From: Sphaerisporangium rubeum
GTDB lineage: Bacteria > Actinomycetota > Actinomycetes > Streptosporangiales > Streptosporangiaceae
Length of the DNA: 64,000 nt
Direction of reading: 5' to 3'
Assembly: GCF_014207705.1 (NCBI RefSeq)
Contig: NZ_JACHIU010000001.1
Location: forward strand, 1,674,001 to 1,738,000
In this document: one piece after another, positions 35,401 through 44,182 of the stretch
Numbering within the stretch: position 1 is the stretch's first letter
How the letters are laid out: each line of letters starts with the position of its first letter
Notes under the pieces: generated by a model
Told to the model about the DNA's origin: nothing
The model's database searches: none
The model's input: the letters and a program-made list of their open reading frames with translations, nothing else
Position numbers and translations under genes: made by a program

Positions 35401-35496
35401 GTGCTTGCCGCACCGGGCTCACGCGGCACCGAGCCCGTCCCCGACTACGCCGACGAGCCGGTGGAACGCGAGCCCCAGGGAGTGCTGGTCCGGTGA
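32428..35496 (+). CDS. GT2 glycosyltransferase fused to a large multi-span membrane and extracytoplasmic region
   Basis: 1022 aa. Residues 1-240: GT-A domain with TAIVVAHDGARWLRETLDGV, VGVDNGSRDGG and a LLHDDCAPD metal/nucleotide motif. After a basic linker come about 12-13 transmembrane helices (about 380-790). An extracytoplasmic domain of about 200 residues follows, then one last helix and an acidic cytoplasmic tail. Start: GTG 32428 or ATG 32443; TAGGGT at 32383-32388 is a possible -10. The stop overlaps the DUF5719 start by one base (TGATG). In Streptomyces a similar GT2 gene also sits after whiB, to my recollection. Likely role: synthesis and export of an envelope polysaccharide; product unknown. 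Confidence 0.8.
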   Translation: MQPSRMSVTAIVVAHDGARWLRETLDGVLRQTRPLDRLVGVDNGSRDGGGRLLTEAFGQNGVLSLPRSTGFGEAVAAVLERLPKAGENEWIWLLHDDCAPDREALACLLAVAAADPKAAVLGPKIRDWLDRRILLEAGVTVDRSGRRDTGLEPREYDQGQHDGVRQVLAVSTAGMLVRRDVWESLGGLDPDLPLFRDDLDLCWRATSAGHRVLNVTDAVVWHAEAAARRRRRLTASTDHPRRLDRRNAMFVIMANLPFRSLLWSVPRNIVATLVRGLLLLLAKQPANALDEVVALVSVLGRPLRLMRARKARRQGRKQGYPEVKKLFTPQGMAYRRLADMIQGYISGSGPIDSAGRHHAVISESAAEEGDELLTDAGVMQRVFSNPGVLLALALTAVALAAERSLVLGGLLGGGALVPVVGGASDLWQFYTSGYHAVGFGSGAWAPPYVAVLAALSTLFLGKTWLAVSVLLLGCVPLAGVSAYVATRSMIASPGPRVWLAASYALLPVATGVVAAGRLGTAVVFVLLPVYAALASTVITGERRRARRAAWALGLLLAVGTAFAPLVYVLVAVLAGLAAVSFGGVRRGVGVSLGIAMAVPVVLLLPWLVQTVADPARVLLEAGLHRPSLVDPRLPAESLLLLNPGGPGVPPIWATAGLVATALAALLLRRHQLVVVVGWGVTVFGVLVAIVVSRVPVDGAPAWPGVPLAFAATGLIVAAALTGHRVVELLRAGGLRRVAAVVVVLAAFAGPVAVAGLWVRDGVTGPLRRGVPSVVSDYAAANSTAGESTVVLRRAPGGELAFTLLRGRSPLLGETDLPVPDALRARLGAVIAGVVSGRGGDDAVTLATFGVRFVAAPAPVDPALRQALDSDPALARVNLSANGGLWRMTAPLGRAYLLTPDGGRAAVPPAPAGDGWVVTVPPGAGPRTLVLAEPSGGFTARAGGGVLAATTVDGWAQGFAAPAAGGRVTVEHDTFQHDAWLWIQLVLVIVVLVLAAPGSRGTEPVPDYADEPVEREPQGVLVR

Positions 35497-37169
35497 TGGC
35501 AGAACGCAAGGGCCGCCGCAGACGCGAGGACGGCGCCAAGCCCGAGCTCCCCGGCCGCCGGGGCCCCGAGGACGGCGCCGAGCCCCGGTCCGCCGGCCGC
35601 CGCAGGCGCGGCGCCGGCCCCGAGCCCCTCGGCCGCGGCGGGGACGGCACACGGGCCGGGTCCACCGGCCCCGGCGACACGGAGGCCGACGGCCGCGCGA
35701 AGCAGGCCCGTGGTGGCGGTGGCGCGTCCGTGGTGGTGCGCGGGCTCGTGCAGAACCGGTTCGGGTTCCTCGCGCTGGTGGTGACGGCGCTCGCGGCGCT
35801 GTACGGGGTCGCGTACGTCACGCGGCCCGCGCCGGTGAAGCCCGTCGTCGCGGCGCCGGCCAGGGTCGCCGTGGAGTCGGTGTCGGCGTTGTGTCCCGAC
35901 CCGGCGGGGGGCCGGGTCACCACCGTCACCCCGCCGGGAGGCAAGGGGACGGGACGGGCCACCGTCGCCGAGGTCAAGGACAAGGCGTCGCCGCTGGCCG
36001 AGCTGGACCGGCCAGGCGCGCCGTGGCACAAGGACCTCCCGGCCGGCTCGGGCCCCGTCGAGGTCGCGGCCACCGGCGCGATGGCGCTCGGCCTGGAGGC
36101 CGTGCAGACCACCAAGGCGACCCGCGGCGCCGCACGCGGCCTGTCCTCGGTCCGGTGCGCCGAGCCCGGTTCGAGCGCGTGGTTCGTCGGCCCCGGCCCG
36201 GCCGCCGCCGACGTCACCCTGTACCTCACCAACGCCGACTCCTCCCAGGCCGTCATCGAGATCATGGTGTACGCCGGGGAGGGCCCCGTGGTCGGCGAGT
36301 CAGGTAACGCGCTGGTCCTGCCACCCGGCGAGCACCGCGAGATCAAGGTCAGCGACCTGGCGCCGTCTCCCCTGGTCATGGCCGTGGAGGTACGCACCAC
36401 CACCGGCCGGGTCGCCGCCTCCGCGCGGGCCGTCCTCGGTGAGAAGAAGGGCTCGGACTGGCTGCCTCCCGCCGCGGCCCCCGCGACGCAGGTGGTCGTC
36501 CCCGGCCTGCCGGGTGGCGGCGGCCGGCGCGAGCTGTTCGTGACGGCCCCCGGCGAGGCCGACACGGTGGTGCAGGTGAAGGCCCTGACCGCCGACGGTT
36601 TCTACGCGATGAAGAACCGCGAGTCCGTCGAGGTCCCCGCGGGTTCCACCGTCTCGGTCGACCTGTCCACCGGCATCGGCGGCCAGCCGTCGGCGATCGT
36701 CCTGACCGCGCAGGCACCCGTCGTCGCCGGCGTGATGATCACCGGGACCGGTTCCACGCAGGACATCGCCTTCGGCGCCGGCGCGGCCCCGCTGGACCTC
36801 GGCAGCGTGCTCGCCGACAACCGCACCGCCAAGGGCACCTCCACCCGCCTGATCCTGTCGGCCCCGCAGGGGACGGCCCGCGTACGCCTGCAGTCCCTGC
36901 CGGGCCGCGGCGCGCCACCGGCGCCGGTCGACGTCGAGATCCCCGCGTCCCGCACCAAGGAGATCAAGCTGTCGCCTCCGTCAGGCAAGGCCGGCGACTA
37001 CAGCCTCGTGGTGGTTCCCCTGCCGGGCTCGGCCCCCGTCTACGGTGGCCAGGTCATGGACGAGCGCACCGAGGACGGCCTGCTGCTGACGACGACCCCG
37101 CTCGCGAGGTCGCGCACCTGGACCCTGACCCGGCCGACCGTGGAGTCCCCCGCGACCGTCCTGCCGTAG
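35496..37169 (+). CDS. DUF5719-type anchored extracytoplasmic protein
   Basis: 557 aa. Residues 1-80 are cytoplasmic and highly charged (MAERKGRRRRED, then Arg/Gly). One transmembrane helix at about 88-108 (FGFLALVVTALAALYGVAYV). The remaining 450 residues are outside and predicted all-beta, with repeated strand patterns and one cysteine pair (SALCPDP and VRCAEPG). No enzymatic motif. One-base overlap with the preceding GT2-membrane gene implies that the two form a complex; a periplasmic scaffold for the exported glycan is a reasonable inference. Convergent with the next gene, 6 bp apart. Confidence 0.78.
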   Translation: MAERKGRRRREDGAKPELPGRRGPEDGAEPRSAGRRRRGAGPEPLGRGGDGTRAGSTGPGDTEADGRAKQARGGGGASVVVRGLVQNRFGFLALVVTALAALYGVAYVTRPAPVKPVVAAPARVAVESVSALCPDPAGGRVTTVTPPGGKGTGRATVAEVKDKASPLAELDRPGAPWHKDLPAGSGPVEVAATGAMALGLEAVQTTKATRGAARGLSSVRCAEPGSSAWFVGPGPAAADVTLYLTNADSSQAVIEIMVYAGEGPVVGESGNALVLPPGEHREIKVSDLAPSPLVMAVEVRTTTGRVAASARAVLGEKKGSDWLPPAAAPATQVVVPGLPGGGGRRELFVTAPGEADTVVQVKALTADGFYAMKNRESVEVPAGSTVSVDLSTGIGGQPSAIVLTAQAPVVAGVMITGTGSTQDIAFGAGAAPLDLGSVLADNRTAKGTSTRLILSAPQGTARVRLQSLPGRGAPPAPVDVEIPASRTKEIKLSPPSGKAGDYSLVVVPLPGSAPVYGGQVMDERTEDGLLLTTTPLARSRTWTLTRPTVESPATVLP

Positions 37170-37175
37170 CCCCGG

Positions 37176-37640
37176 TCAGTGGCGTTCGTCGTAGCCGGGG
37201 TCGACGGTCTCAGGGGACAGGCCGAGGAGGGTGGCGACCTGCTCCACCACCACGTCGTGGACGAGCGTGCCGAGGGTCTCGCGGTCGCGCGCACGGGCCT
37301 CCAGGGGCCGCCGGTAGACGACGACCACGGCCGGGGCCCCGGTGCTCGGCGGCTGGACCCGGCCGAACGGGATGGGGTCGGACGACAGGCGGCCCGGCCC
37401 GTCGAGGAGATCCTCCACCGGGGGGACGTCCTCGACGGCGAACTCCACCGCCGACAACTGCTCGCCCCAGTTCGGCCGGAGGCGGTCGACCGCGTCCAGC
37501 ACGAGATCGTCGAACCGCTCGCCACGGGACCGCGCGATGGGGACGTGGGGAGGGGCGAGCGGGCCGCGCATGCCGCGGCCGTGGCGGTCGCGGCGCCGCG
37601 GGCCGTTGGGGCGGGGCTTGCCGCCAGGGGCCGAACTCAC
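37176..37640 (-). CDS. Metallopeptidase-family (zincin-like) protein without HExxH
   Basis: 154 aa from GTG 37640 (TAGGCT ends 6 nt upstream, leaderless). After a basic N-terminus come RFDDLVLDAVDRLRPNWGEQL and VEFAVEDVPP, then AVVVVYRRPLEARARDRE, the layout of the small zincin-like metallopeptidase family found beside whiB and DUF3499 genes (M. tuberculosis Rv3259 position). In active members the last helix has HExxHH. Here the helix reads LVHDVVVEQVATLLG, so the second His and the Glu at the expected spacing are missing. It is probably not a peptidase and may have kept a structural or binding role. Confidence 0.7.
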   Translation of the reverse strand: MSSAPGGKPRPNGPRRRDRHGRGMRGPLAPPHVPIARSRGERFDDLVLDAVDRLRPNWGEQLSAVEFAVEDVPPVEDLLDGPGRLSSDPIPFGRVQPPSTGAPAVVVVYRRPLEARARDRETLGTLVHDVVVEQVATLLGLSPETVDPGYDERH

Positions 37641-37646
37641 ACAGCA

Positions 37647-37652
37647 AGCCTA
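37647..37652 (-). promoter_or_regulatory. Predicted -10 (TAGGCT) for leaderless GTG 37640
   Basis: On the minus strand TAGGCT ends 6 nt before GTG 37640. The 264-bp gap to the divergent DUF3499 gene holds both promoters and nothing else that I can identify. Confidence 0.5.
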
Positions 37653-37892
37653 GATCGTGCCTCGCATCCGCAGGACCCACTCCGGCAGGTACCCGGTTGA
37701 TCCGCCTTCGCGGCGCTACGCGCGTGTGTCAACGCCGGTCCGGACAGGCCGGTGAGGCCGGGGTTTCGAGGTGGGACGTCAAGGGAGTTCTGGCTGGTCA
37801 CCTAGGGGTCGTAAACGGGAGGCAAGTGCCCGAATTGTGGCGACACGCTCGTTAAGAGGTGCGGGGTGGTGGCAATGTCAACGCGGACCGGA

Positions 37893-37898
37893 TACGGT
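37893..37898 (+). promoter_or_regulatory. Predicted -10 (TACGGT) for leaderless GTG 37905
   Basis: TACGGT ends 6 nt before GTG 37905 and fixes the start of the DUF3499 gene; the longer frame from 37866 would place the promoter inside the coding region. Confidence 0.55.
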
Positions 37899-37904
37899 CC
37901 CTCC

Positions 37905-38279
37905 GTGAGCCCCGTCCGCAGCTGTTCCCGTACCGCCTGCAGGCAGCCTGCCGTCTTCACACTCACGTACGTCTACGCCGACTCGACCGCGGTGCTCGGC
38001 CCGCTTGCGACGTACGTCGAACCGCACTGCTATGACCTGTGTGCGGACCACGCTGAGCGGCTGACGGCGCCACGCGGTTGGGAGGTCGTGCGGCTGCCGT
38101 CGGAGGCGGGGCAGCCGAGCACCGACGACCTTGAGGCGCTGGCCAACGCCGTGCGCGAGGCCGCGCGTCCCGCACCGTCCTCGGGTGAGCCGGTGGGGCA
38201 GGGTGTGGAGGTCGGACGACGCGGTCACCTGAGGGTGCTGCGGTCCGCGGGCCAGCAGCAGCAGAACGTCGAGCGGTGA
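37905..38279 (+). CDS. DUF3499 family protein, probable zinc-binding
   Basis: 124 aa from GTG 37905 (MSPVRSCSRTACRQPAVFTLTYVY). Two cysteines CSRTAC near the N-terminus and CYDLCADH 45 residues later form a likely zinc ribbon around a small beta-sheet; the C-terminal 50 residues are polar and variable. The family is restricted to actinobacteria and sits next to phosphomannomutase (compare Rv3258c). Function unknown; the zinc ribbon suggests nucleic acid or protein binding. Confidence 0.82.
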   Translation: MSPVRSCSRTACRQPAVFTLTYVYADSTAVLGPLATYVEPHCYDLCADHAERLTAPRGWEVVRLPSEAGQPSTDDLEALANAVREAARPAPSSGEPVGQGVEVGRRGHLRVLRSAGQQQQNVER

Positions 38280-38352
38280 CGTCGTCCGCGTCGAGAGTGG
38301 GCAAGTCCCGGCAGAGGTGATCCGGGCATGGGAGAACCCCCGGGGGAAACCA

Positions 38353-38358
38353 GTAGGC
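38353..38358 (+). promoter_or_regulatory. Possible -10 (TAGGCT) upstream of manB
   Basis: TAGGCT is 39 nt before GTG 38398, giving a short leader with AGAGGCGGAG as ribosome-binding site. This gene is therefore not leaderless, unlike many neighbours. Confidence 0.4.
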
Positions 38359-38397
38359 TCGGTGTCGAAACGGAGCCGACCTAGAGGCGGAGCGGTA

Positions 38398-39777
38398 GTG
38401 GGCGACCTCGCCAAGATCTTCAAGGCGTACGACATCCGTGGCGTCGTCCCGGCGGAGCTCGACGAGGAGACCGCGCAGGCCATAGGCGCGGCCTTCGCCG
38501 AGGTGCTCGGCGCGTCGGCCGTGGTCATCGCCAGAGACATGCGTGACTCCTCCGCGCCGCTCGCCGCGGCCTTCGCGCGCGGGGTCACCGCCACCGGCGC
38601 GGACGTCGTCGACGCGGGCCTCGGCTCCACCGATCTTCTCTACTACGCCAGCGGCAGCCTCGAGCTCCCCGGCGTGATGTTCACGGCCAGCCACAACCCG
38701 GCTCGGTACAACGGGCTGAAGATGTGCCGGGCCGGCGCGGTCGCGATGAGTTCGGAGACCGGCCTCGCCGCCGTGCGCGACCGCGCCGCCGAGATCCTGC
38801 GCGACGGCCTCGCGCCGCGGGCCGCGGACGGCCCTGCGACCGGTACTGCGACCGGCACCGTCACCCCGTCCGACCTGCTGGCCGGGTACGCCGCTCACCT
38901 GCGCGGACTGGTCGACCTGTCCGGGCTGCGGCCGCTGCGTGTCGTTGTGGACGCCGGCAACGGCATGGCGGGCCACACCGTTCCCGCGGTCTTCGGCGGC
39001 CTGCCGGTCGAGGTCATCCCGCTGTACTTCGAGCTCGACGGCTCGTTCCCCAACCACGAGGCCAATCCGCTGGAGCCGCAGAACCTGCTCGACCTGCGGG
39101 CCGCGGTCGTGGACAAGAGCGCCGATCTCGGGCTCGCGTTCGACGGTGACGCCGACCGGTGCTGGGTGGTGGACGAGCGCGGCGAGTCGGTGCCGCCGTC
39201 CGCCGTGACGGCACTGGTGGCCACGCGGGAGCTGGCCAGGCACCCCGGTGCGCCGGTCATCCACAACCTGATCACCTCACGGGCCGTTCCCGAGATCATC
39301 GCCGAGCACGGCGGCGTGCCGGTGCGCACCCGGGTCGGCCACTCCTACATCAAGGCCGAGATGGCCCGCACCGGCGCGGTCTTCGGCGGAGAGCACTCCG
39401 CGCACTACTACTTCCGCGACTTCTGGTTCGCCGACTCCGGCATGCTGGCCGCGCTGCACGTGCTGGCCGCGCTCGGTGAGCAGGACGGCCCGCTGTCGCG
39501 CCTGATGGACGGTTTCTCCCGCTATCACGCCTCCGGCGAGATCAACAGCCGGGTCGCCGACCATGCCGCCGTGGTCGCCAGGATCCGCGCCGAGTACCAG
39601 GAGCGTGACGGGGTGAGCGTGGACGACCTGGACGGCATCACGGTGTCGGGGCCGGACTGGTGGTTCAATCTTCGTCCGTCCAACACCGAGTCGCTGCTCC
39701 GGCTGAACGCCGAGGCGGCCGACGACCATCAGATGGCGGCGATCCGGGACGCGGTACTCGCCGCCGTGAGGAGCTGA
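38398..39777 (+). CDS. manB: Phosphomannomutase/phosphoglucomutase
   Basis: 459 aa from GTG 38398 (VGDLAKIFKAYDIRGVVP). Alpha-D-phosphohexomutase with all four signatures: phosphoserine loop FTASHNPARYNGLK, metal loop FDGDADRCWV, sugar loop GEHSAHYYFRDF, and phosphate-binding RPSNTESLLRL at the C-terminus. It interconverts mannose-6-phosphate and mannose-1-phosphate, feeding the guanylyltransferase at 22352 and hence all mannosylated envelope glycans. Followed within 2 bp by a Trm112-like gene and then an SIS gene, forming an operon. Equivalent to M. tuberculosis Rv3257c in position. Confidence 0.93.
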   Translation: MGDLAKIFKAYDIRGVVPAELDEETAQAIGAAFAEVLGASAVVIARDMRDSSAPLAAAFARGVTATGADVVDAGLGSTDLLYYASGSLELPGVMFTASHNPARYNGLKMCRAGAVAMSSETGLAAVRDRAAEILRDGLAPRAADGPATGTATGTVTPSDLLAGYAAHLRGLVDLSGLRPLRVVVDAGNGMAGHTVPAVFGGLPVEVIPLYFELDGSFPNHEANPLEPQNLLDLRAAVVDKSADLGLAFDGDADRCWVVDERGESVPPSAVTALVATRELARHPGAPVIHNLITSRAVPEIIAEHGGVPVRTRVGHSYIKAEMARTGAVFGGEHSAHYYFRDFWFADSGMLAALHVLAALGEQDGPLSRLMDGFSRYHASGEINSRVADHAAVVARIRAEYQERDGVSVDDLDGITVSGPDWWFNLRPSNTESLLRLNAEAADDHQMAAIRDAVLAAVRS

Positions 39778-39779
39778 CC

Positions 39780-39953
39780 ATGAAGATCGACGACTGGCTG
39801 CTCGACATCCTGGCCTGCCCGGCCTGCAAGTCGCCGCTGAACCCCGTGCCGGAGACCGACGAGCTGGCCTGCACCTCGCAGACGTGCGGCCTGGTCTACC
39901 CCATCAGGGACGACATCCCGGTCCTGCTGGTCGACGAGGCCCGCCGCGCGTGA
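39780..39953 (+). CDS. Trm112-like zinc-ribbon protein
   Basis: 57 aa (MKIDDWLLDILACPACKSPL). CPAC at residues 13-16 and a second pair CTSQTC form the zinc ribbon, followed by VYPIRDDIPVLL, the typical Trm112/YcaR ending. In eukaryotes and archaea Trm112 activates methyltransferases; in bacteria the role is unclear. It lies 2 bp after manB and overlaps the next start by 4 bp (GTGA), so it is translated with both. Confidence 0.9.
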   Translation: MKIDDWLLDILACPACKSPLNPVPETDELACTSQTCGLVYPIRDDIPVLLVDEARRA

Positions 39954-41074
39954 TCTCCTTCGAGGCCGAGCGGCTGGACAACCCGGGCTACCTCATCGAG
40001 GGCGACCCGTCCGGCATGCTTCACGCCGTGGCGACCTCAGGCGCGCAGGTACGCGCGTCGCACCGCGCCGCGATGGAGGCCGGGGTGGTCGCGCGCATGA
40101 AGGGTGAGGGCCGGCCGCGGGCCGTCGTGGTGGCCGGCATGGGTGGTTCCGCCATCGTGGGTGACCTGCTCGCCGCGGTGTGCGGCCCCGGCGCGCCGAT
40201 CCCGATCGTGACGGTCAGGTCCGACCGCCTGCCGGGGTGGGTGGGGGCCGCCGACATGCTGATCGCGGTGTCGGCGTCCGGCCAGACCGAGGAGACCCTG
40301 GCCCTGGCTCTCGAAGGTGTGCGGCGGGGCTGCCGCCTGGTGACGGTGGGCCGGCCGGAGTCGCCGCTCGCGTCCGTCGCCGAGCAGGCGTCCGCGCCGC
40401 ACCTGGCGGTGGTGCCGGTCGCCGGCGCGGTGGGCCGGCCGCGGGCCAACCTGTGGGGGCTCGCCATGCCGCTGCTGGTGGCGGCGTCGGCGCTCGGGCT
40501 CGTCGACGTGGGGTCACCGGTGGTGGAGGCCACGGCGCGGCGCCTTGAGGACATCGCGCACCGGTGCAGGCCGTCCAGTGAGTCGTTCATCAACCCCGGC
40601 AAGACGCTGGCGATGGAGCTCGCCGGGTCGATCCCGATGGTGTGGGGGGCCTCTCCGCTGGCGGCGGTGGGTGCGTACCGGCTGGCCTCTCAGGTGCTGA
40701 CCAACGCGAAATATCCGGCTATCTGGGGACAGCTTCCTGAAGCCGCGCACGACCTGGTGTCCGCCTTCGACGGCGCGTTCGCTCATCGGGACGTCTTCAG
40801 CGAGGAGTCCGCGCCGACGCTGCGCCTGTTCGCGCTGCGTGACACCGAGGAGGACCCGCGGGCCGCCAAGCGGCGCACGCTCGCGGTGCGGCTGGCGGAG
40901 GACCGCGGCGTGCCGGTCAGCGAGATCTCGGCCGAGGGGGAGCATCCGCTGGAGCGGCTGGCGTCCTTGATCGGCCTCGCCGACTACGGCAGCGCCTACC
41001 TGGCCATCGGTTTCGGTCTCGACCCCACCCCGGTTGAGGCGATCGCCGAGCTGAAGGCAAGGATTAGGCAATAA
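39950..41074 (+). CDS. SIS-domain phosphoglucose/phosphomannose isomerase-like protein
   Basis: 374 aa from GTG 39950. SIS domain 1 at about 50-200 with AVVVAGMGGSAIVGDLLAA and SASGQTEETLAL, the phosphosugar-binding serines; the C-terminal half resembles bacterial PGI/PMI proteins, with WGQLPEAAHDLVSAF and EGEHPLERLASLIGLADYGS. It may interconvert fructose-6-phosphate, glucose-6-phosphate and mannose-6-phosphate, giving manB its substrate. Operon position (manB, Trm112-like, this gene) supports that. The M. tuberculosis counterpart is Rv3256c, whose activity is not settled to my knowledge. Confidence 0.82.
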   Translation: MISFEAERLDNPGYLIEGDPSGMLHAVATSGAQVRASHRAAMEAGVVARMKGEGRPRAVVVAGMGGSAIVGDLLAAVCGPGAPIPIVTVRSDRLPGWVGAADMLIAVSASGQTEETLALALEGVRRGCRLVTVGRPESPLASVAEQASAPHLAVVPVAGAVGRPRANLWGLAMPLLVAASALGLVDVGSPVVEATARRLEDIAHRCRPSSESFINPGKTLAMELAGSIPMVWGASPLAAVGAYRLASQVLTNAKYPAIWGQLPEAAHDLVSAFDGAFAHRDVFSEESAPTLRLFALRDTEEDPRAAKRRTLAVRLAEDRGVPVSEISAEGEHPLERLASLIGLADYGSAYLAIGFGLDPTPVEAIAELKARIRQ

Positions 41075-41183
41075 GATTCCTGCGACCCCGCTGACCGGCG
41101 GGAACGGCATCCGGATGAATATCCCGCTACCTGACGGGCACGGACGGATGCGCATAAGTACGGACCAGTAAGGGGCAGCCAGC

Positions 41184-42161
41184 GTGAGCGCGGGTGGCGG
41201 TACCAAAGCGATCCTCGCGGCGTTGGCCGCGAACCTTGCGATCGCCGTGGCCAAGTTCGTGGCCTTCCTGTTCACCGGCTCGTCCTCGATGCTGGCGGAG
41301 TCCGTCCACTCGGTGGCCGACTCGGGCAACCAGGCGTTGCTGCTGGTCGGCAACCGGCGGTCGCGCCGGCGTTCCAACCGCGAGCACCCCTTCGGGTACG
41401 GCAGGGAGCGCTACTTCTACGCCTTCGTGGTGGCGGTCGTGCTGTTCACGATCGGCGCGGTGTTCTCGCTGTACGAAGGCATCGAGAAGATCAGCCATCC
41501 CCACGCGGTCGAGTCGCCGGCCTGGGCCTTCGGCGTGCTGATCTTCGCGATCGTCGCCGAGGGCTTCTCGTTCCGGACCGCGATCCTGGAGGCATTGCAC
41601 CTGAAGGGCAAGGAGTCCTGGGTCACGTTCATCCGGCGCGCCAAGGCCCCTGAGCTTCCCGTGGTGCTGCTCGAAGACCTCGGCGCGCTGCTCGGCCTGG
41701 TCTTCGCGCTGTTCGGCGTCACCATGGCCGTGGTCACCGGCAACGGCATGTGGGACGGCGTCGGCACGCTCATGATCGGCGTGCTGCTGGCCGTCATCGC
41801 GATCGTCCTGGCCCTGGAGACCAAGTCGCTGCTCATCGGCGAAGGCGCGACCCCCGACGTCGAGCGGAAGATCTGCGCCGCGCTGGAGGCGGCACCCGAG
41901 GTCGACCGGGTCATCCACATACGCACCCTGCACCTCGGCCCCGAGGAGCTCCTGGTCGCCGCCAAGATCGCCGTCCAGCACGACGACACGGCGGCCGAGG
42001 TCGCGCGCGGCATCGACGAGGCCGAGCGCCGCATCCGCGACGCCGTGCCGATCGCCAGGGTCATCTACCTGGAGCCCGACCTGTACAGCGAGGAGCGCGC
42101 GCGGGCCGCCAAGGCCGCCGAGGCCGCCGAGCCGGCCGCCTCAGGCGAGACCGCCACCTGA
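41184..42161 (+). CDS. Cation diffusion facilitator (CDF) transporter
   Basis: 325 aa, six transmembrane helices and a C-terminal cytoplasmic domain (about 215-305) with the CDF metallochaperone-like fold. Helix 2 carries H42 and D46 in AESVHSVADSGNQ. Helix 5 has LLEDLGALLGLVFALFG, with a Glu-Asp pair instead of the HxxxD seen in YiiP; this is the pattern of SLC30A9-like members. It exports zinc or another divalent cation in exchange for protons. GTG 41184 with a weak GGGGCAG ribosome-binding site. It is 109 bp from the SIS gene and may have its own promoter. Confidence 0.88.
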   Translation: MSAGGGTKAILAALAANLAIAVAKFVAFLFTGSSSMLAESVHSVADSGNQALLLVGNRRSRRRSNREHPFGYGRERYFYAFVVAVVLFTIGAVFSLYEGIEKISHPHAVESPAWAFGVLIFAIVAEGFSFRTAILEALHLKGKESWVTFIRRAKAPELPVVLLEDLGALLGLVFALFGVTMAVVTGNGMWDGVGTLMIGVLLAVIAIVLALETKSLLIGEGATPDVERKICAALEAAPEVDRVIHIRTLHLGPEELLVAAKIAVQHDDTAAEVARGIDEAERRIRDAVPIARVIYLEPDLYSEERARAAKAAEAAEPAASGETAT

Positions 42162-42220
42162 CTCCACCACCTGACCACGACGGCTGACCCACCACCTGAC
42201 GACGCCGGGCCGGTGCGCGG

Positions 42221-42553
42221 TCACCGGCCGCGCAGCAGCCGCAGGGCCTTCTCCTTCTCGAAGTCCAGCGCGCGGCGCGGCGCGTGGATGCGGCCGATGC
42301 GCAGGCCGAGGTCGCGCACGGCCTGCGCCACGGCGGGCTCGCTGAGCACGCGCAGGCCGAAGGCCAGCTCGGCGGGGGAGACGTCGAACCGGCGTTCCAG
42401 CTCCATGGCCTGGCCGACGGCCGCCAGCTCGTCGGGGCCGAACCTGCGGTGCGCGCCTCTGTCCCTCGTCGGCGGCAGCAGGCCGAGAGCCTCCCGGTAG
42501 CGGAGCATGCGGGGGGACAGTCCAAGGTGCTTGGCGGCCTCTGTGATGCGCAT
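42221..42553 (-). CDS. MerR-family transcriptional regulator
   Basis: 110 aa. N-terminal winged helix MRITEAAKHLGLSPRMLRYREALGLLPP and the DRGAHRRFGPDELAAV wing are standard MerR. The C-terminal part is short, without cysteine clusters or an effector domain, so it is not a mercury or copper sensor. Divergent from sahH; in the 112-bp gap an AT-rich stretch at 42558-42584 has two AAGAAT direct repeats (minus strand) and a TAGATT that could be the sahH -10. Control of sahH or of itself is possible. Confidence 0.85.
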   Translation of the reverse strand: MRITEAAKHLGLSPRMLRYREALGLLPPTRDRGAHRRFGPDELAAVGQAMELERRFDVSPAELAFGLRVLSEPAVAQAVRDLGLRIGRIHAPRRALDFEKEKALRLLRGR

Positions 42554-42665
42554 GGGACTAATTCTTACATTCTTGTGTTAGATTCGCGGCTCCGAGCGTG
42601 CGTCCAGCGGGGAGGGGCTCGTAAACTCGCTGAAGACGCACTTGATCGGGTTGAGGGGAAGACAG
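42554..42665 (+). promoter_or_regulatory. Divergent merR-sahH promoter region
   Basis: 112 bp. TAGATT at 42579-42584 is a plausible -10 for sahH with a leader of about 75 nt. GAGGGGAAGACAG before ATG 42666 contains the ribosome-binding site. CGAGC at about 42594 and GCTCG at about 42615 can pair, but the conserved core of an SAH riboswitch is not seen. Confidence 0.45.
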
Positions 42666-44093
<1,428 letters not shown>

Positions 44094-44142
44094 TCGGCGG
44101 TACTGATCCCGGCTTCCTGATCGGCCCGGCCGCACGGCCGGT

Positions 44143-44179
44143 ACGAAGGTCCCCGTGCCCCTCGCACGGGGACCTTCGT
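44143..44179. terminator. Perfect 16-bp hairpin between the two SAHH genes
   Basis: ACGAAGGTCCCCGTGC pairs without mismatch with GCACGGGGACCTTCGT across the loop CCCTC. It ends 3 nt before ATG 44183 of the next gene and lacks a T-run. It may terminate the sahH mRNA, attenuate the second gene or shield its 5' end. Confidence 0.75.
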
Positions 44180-44182
44180 CCA

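Noticed and set aside
42558-42581. Classical MerR operator between merR and sahH
   Set aside because: The outer CTAA/TTAG match, but the arms do not form a dyad with the spacing usual for MerR sites; the direct AAGAAT repeats are not diagnostic.
42594-42665. SAH riboswitch before sahH
   Set aside because: A short CGAGC/GCTCG pairing exists, but the conserved core of the SAH riboswitch is not recognisable in the leader.
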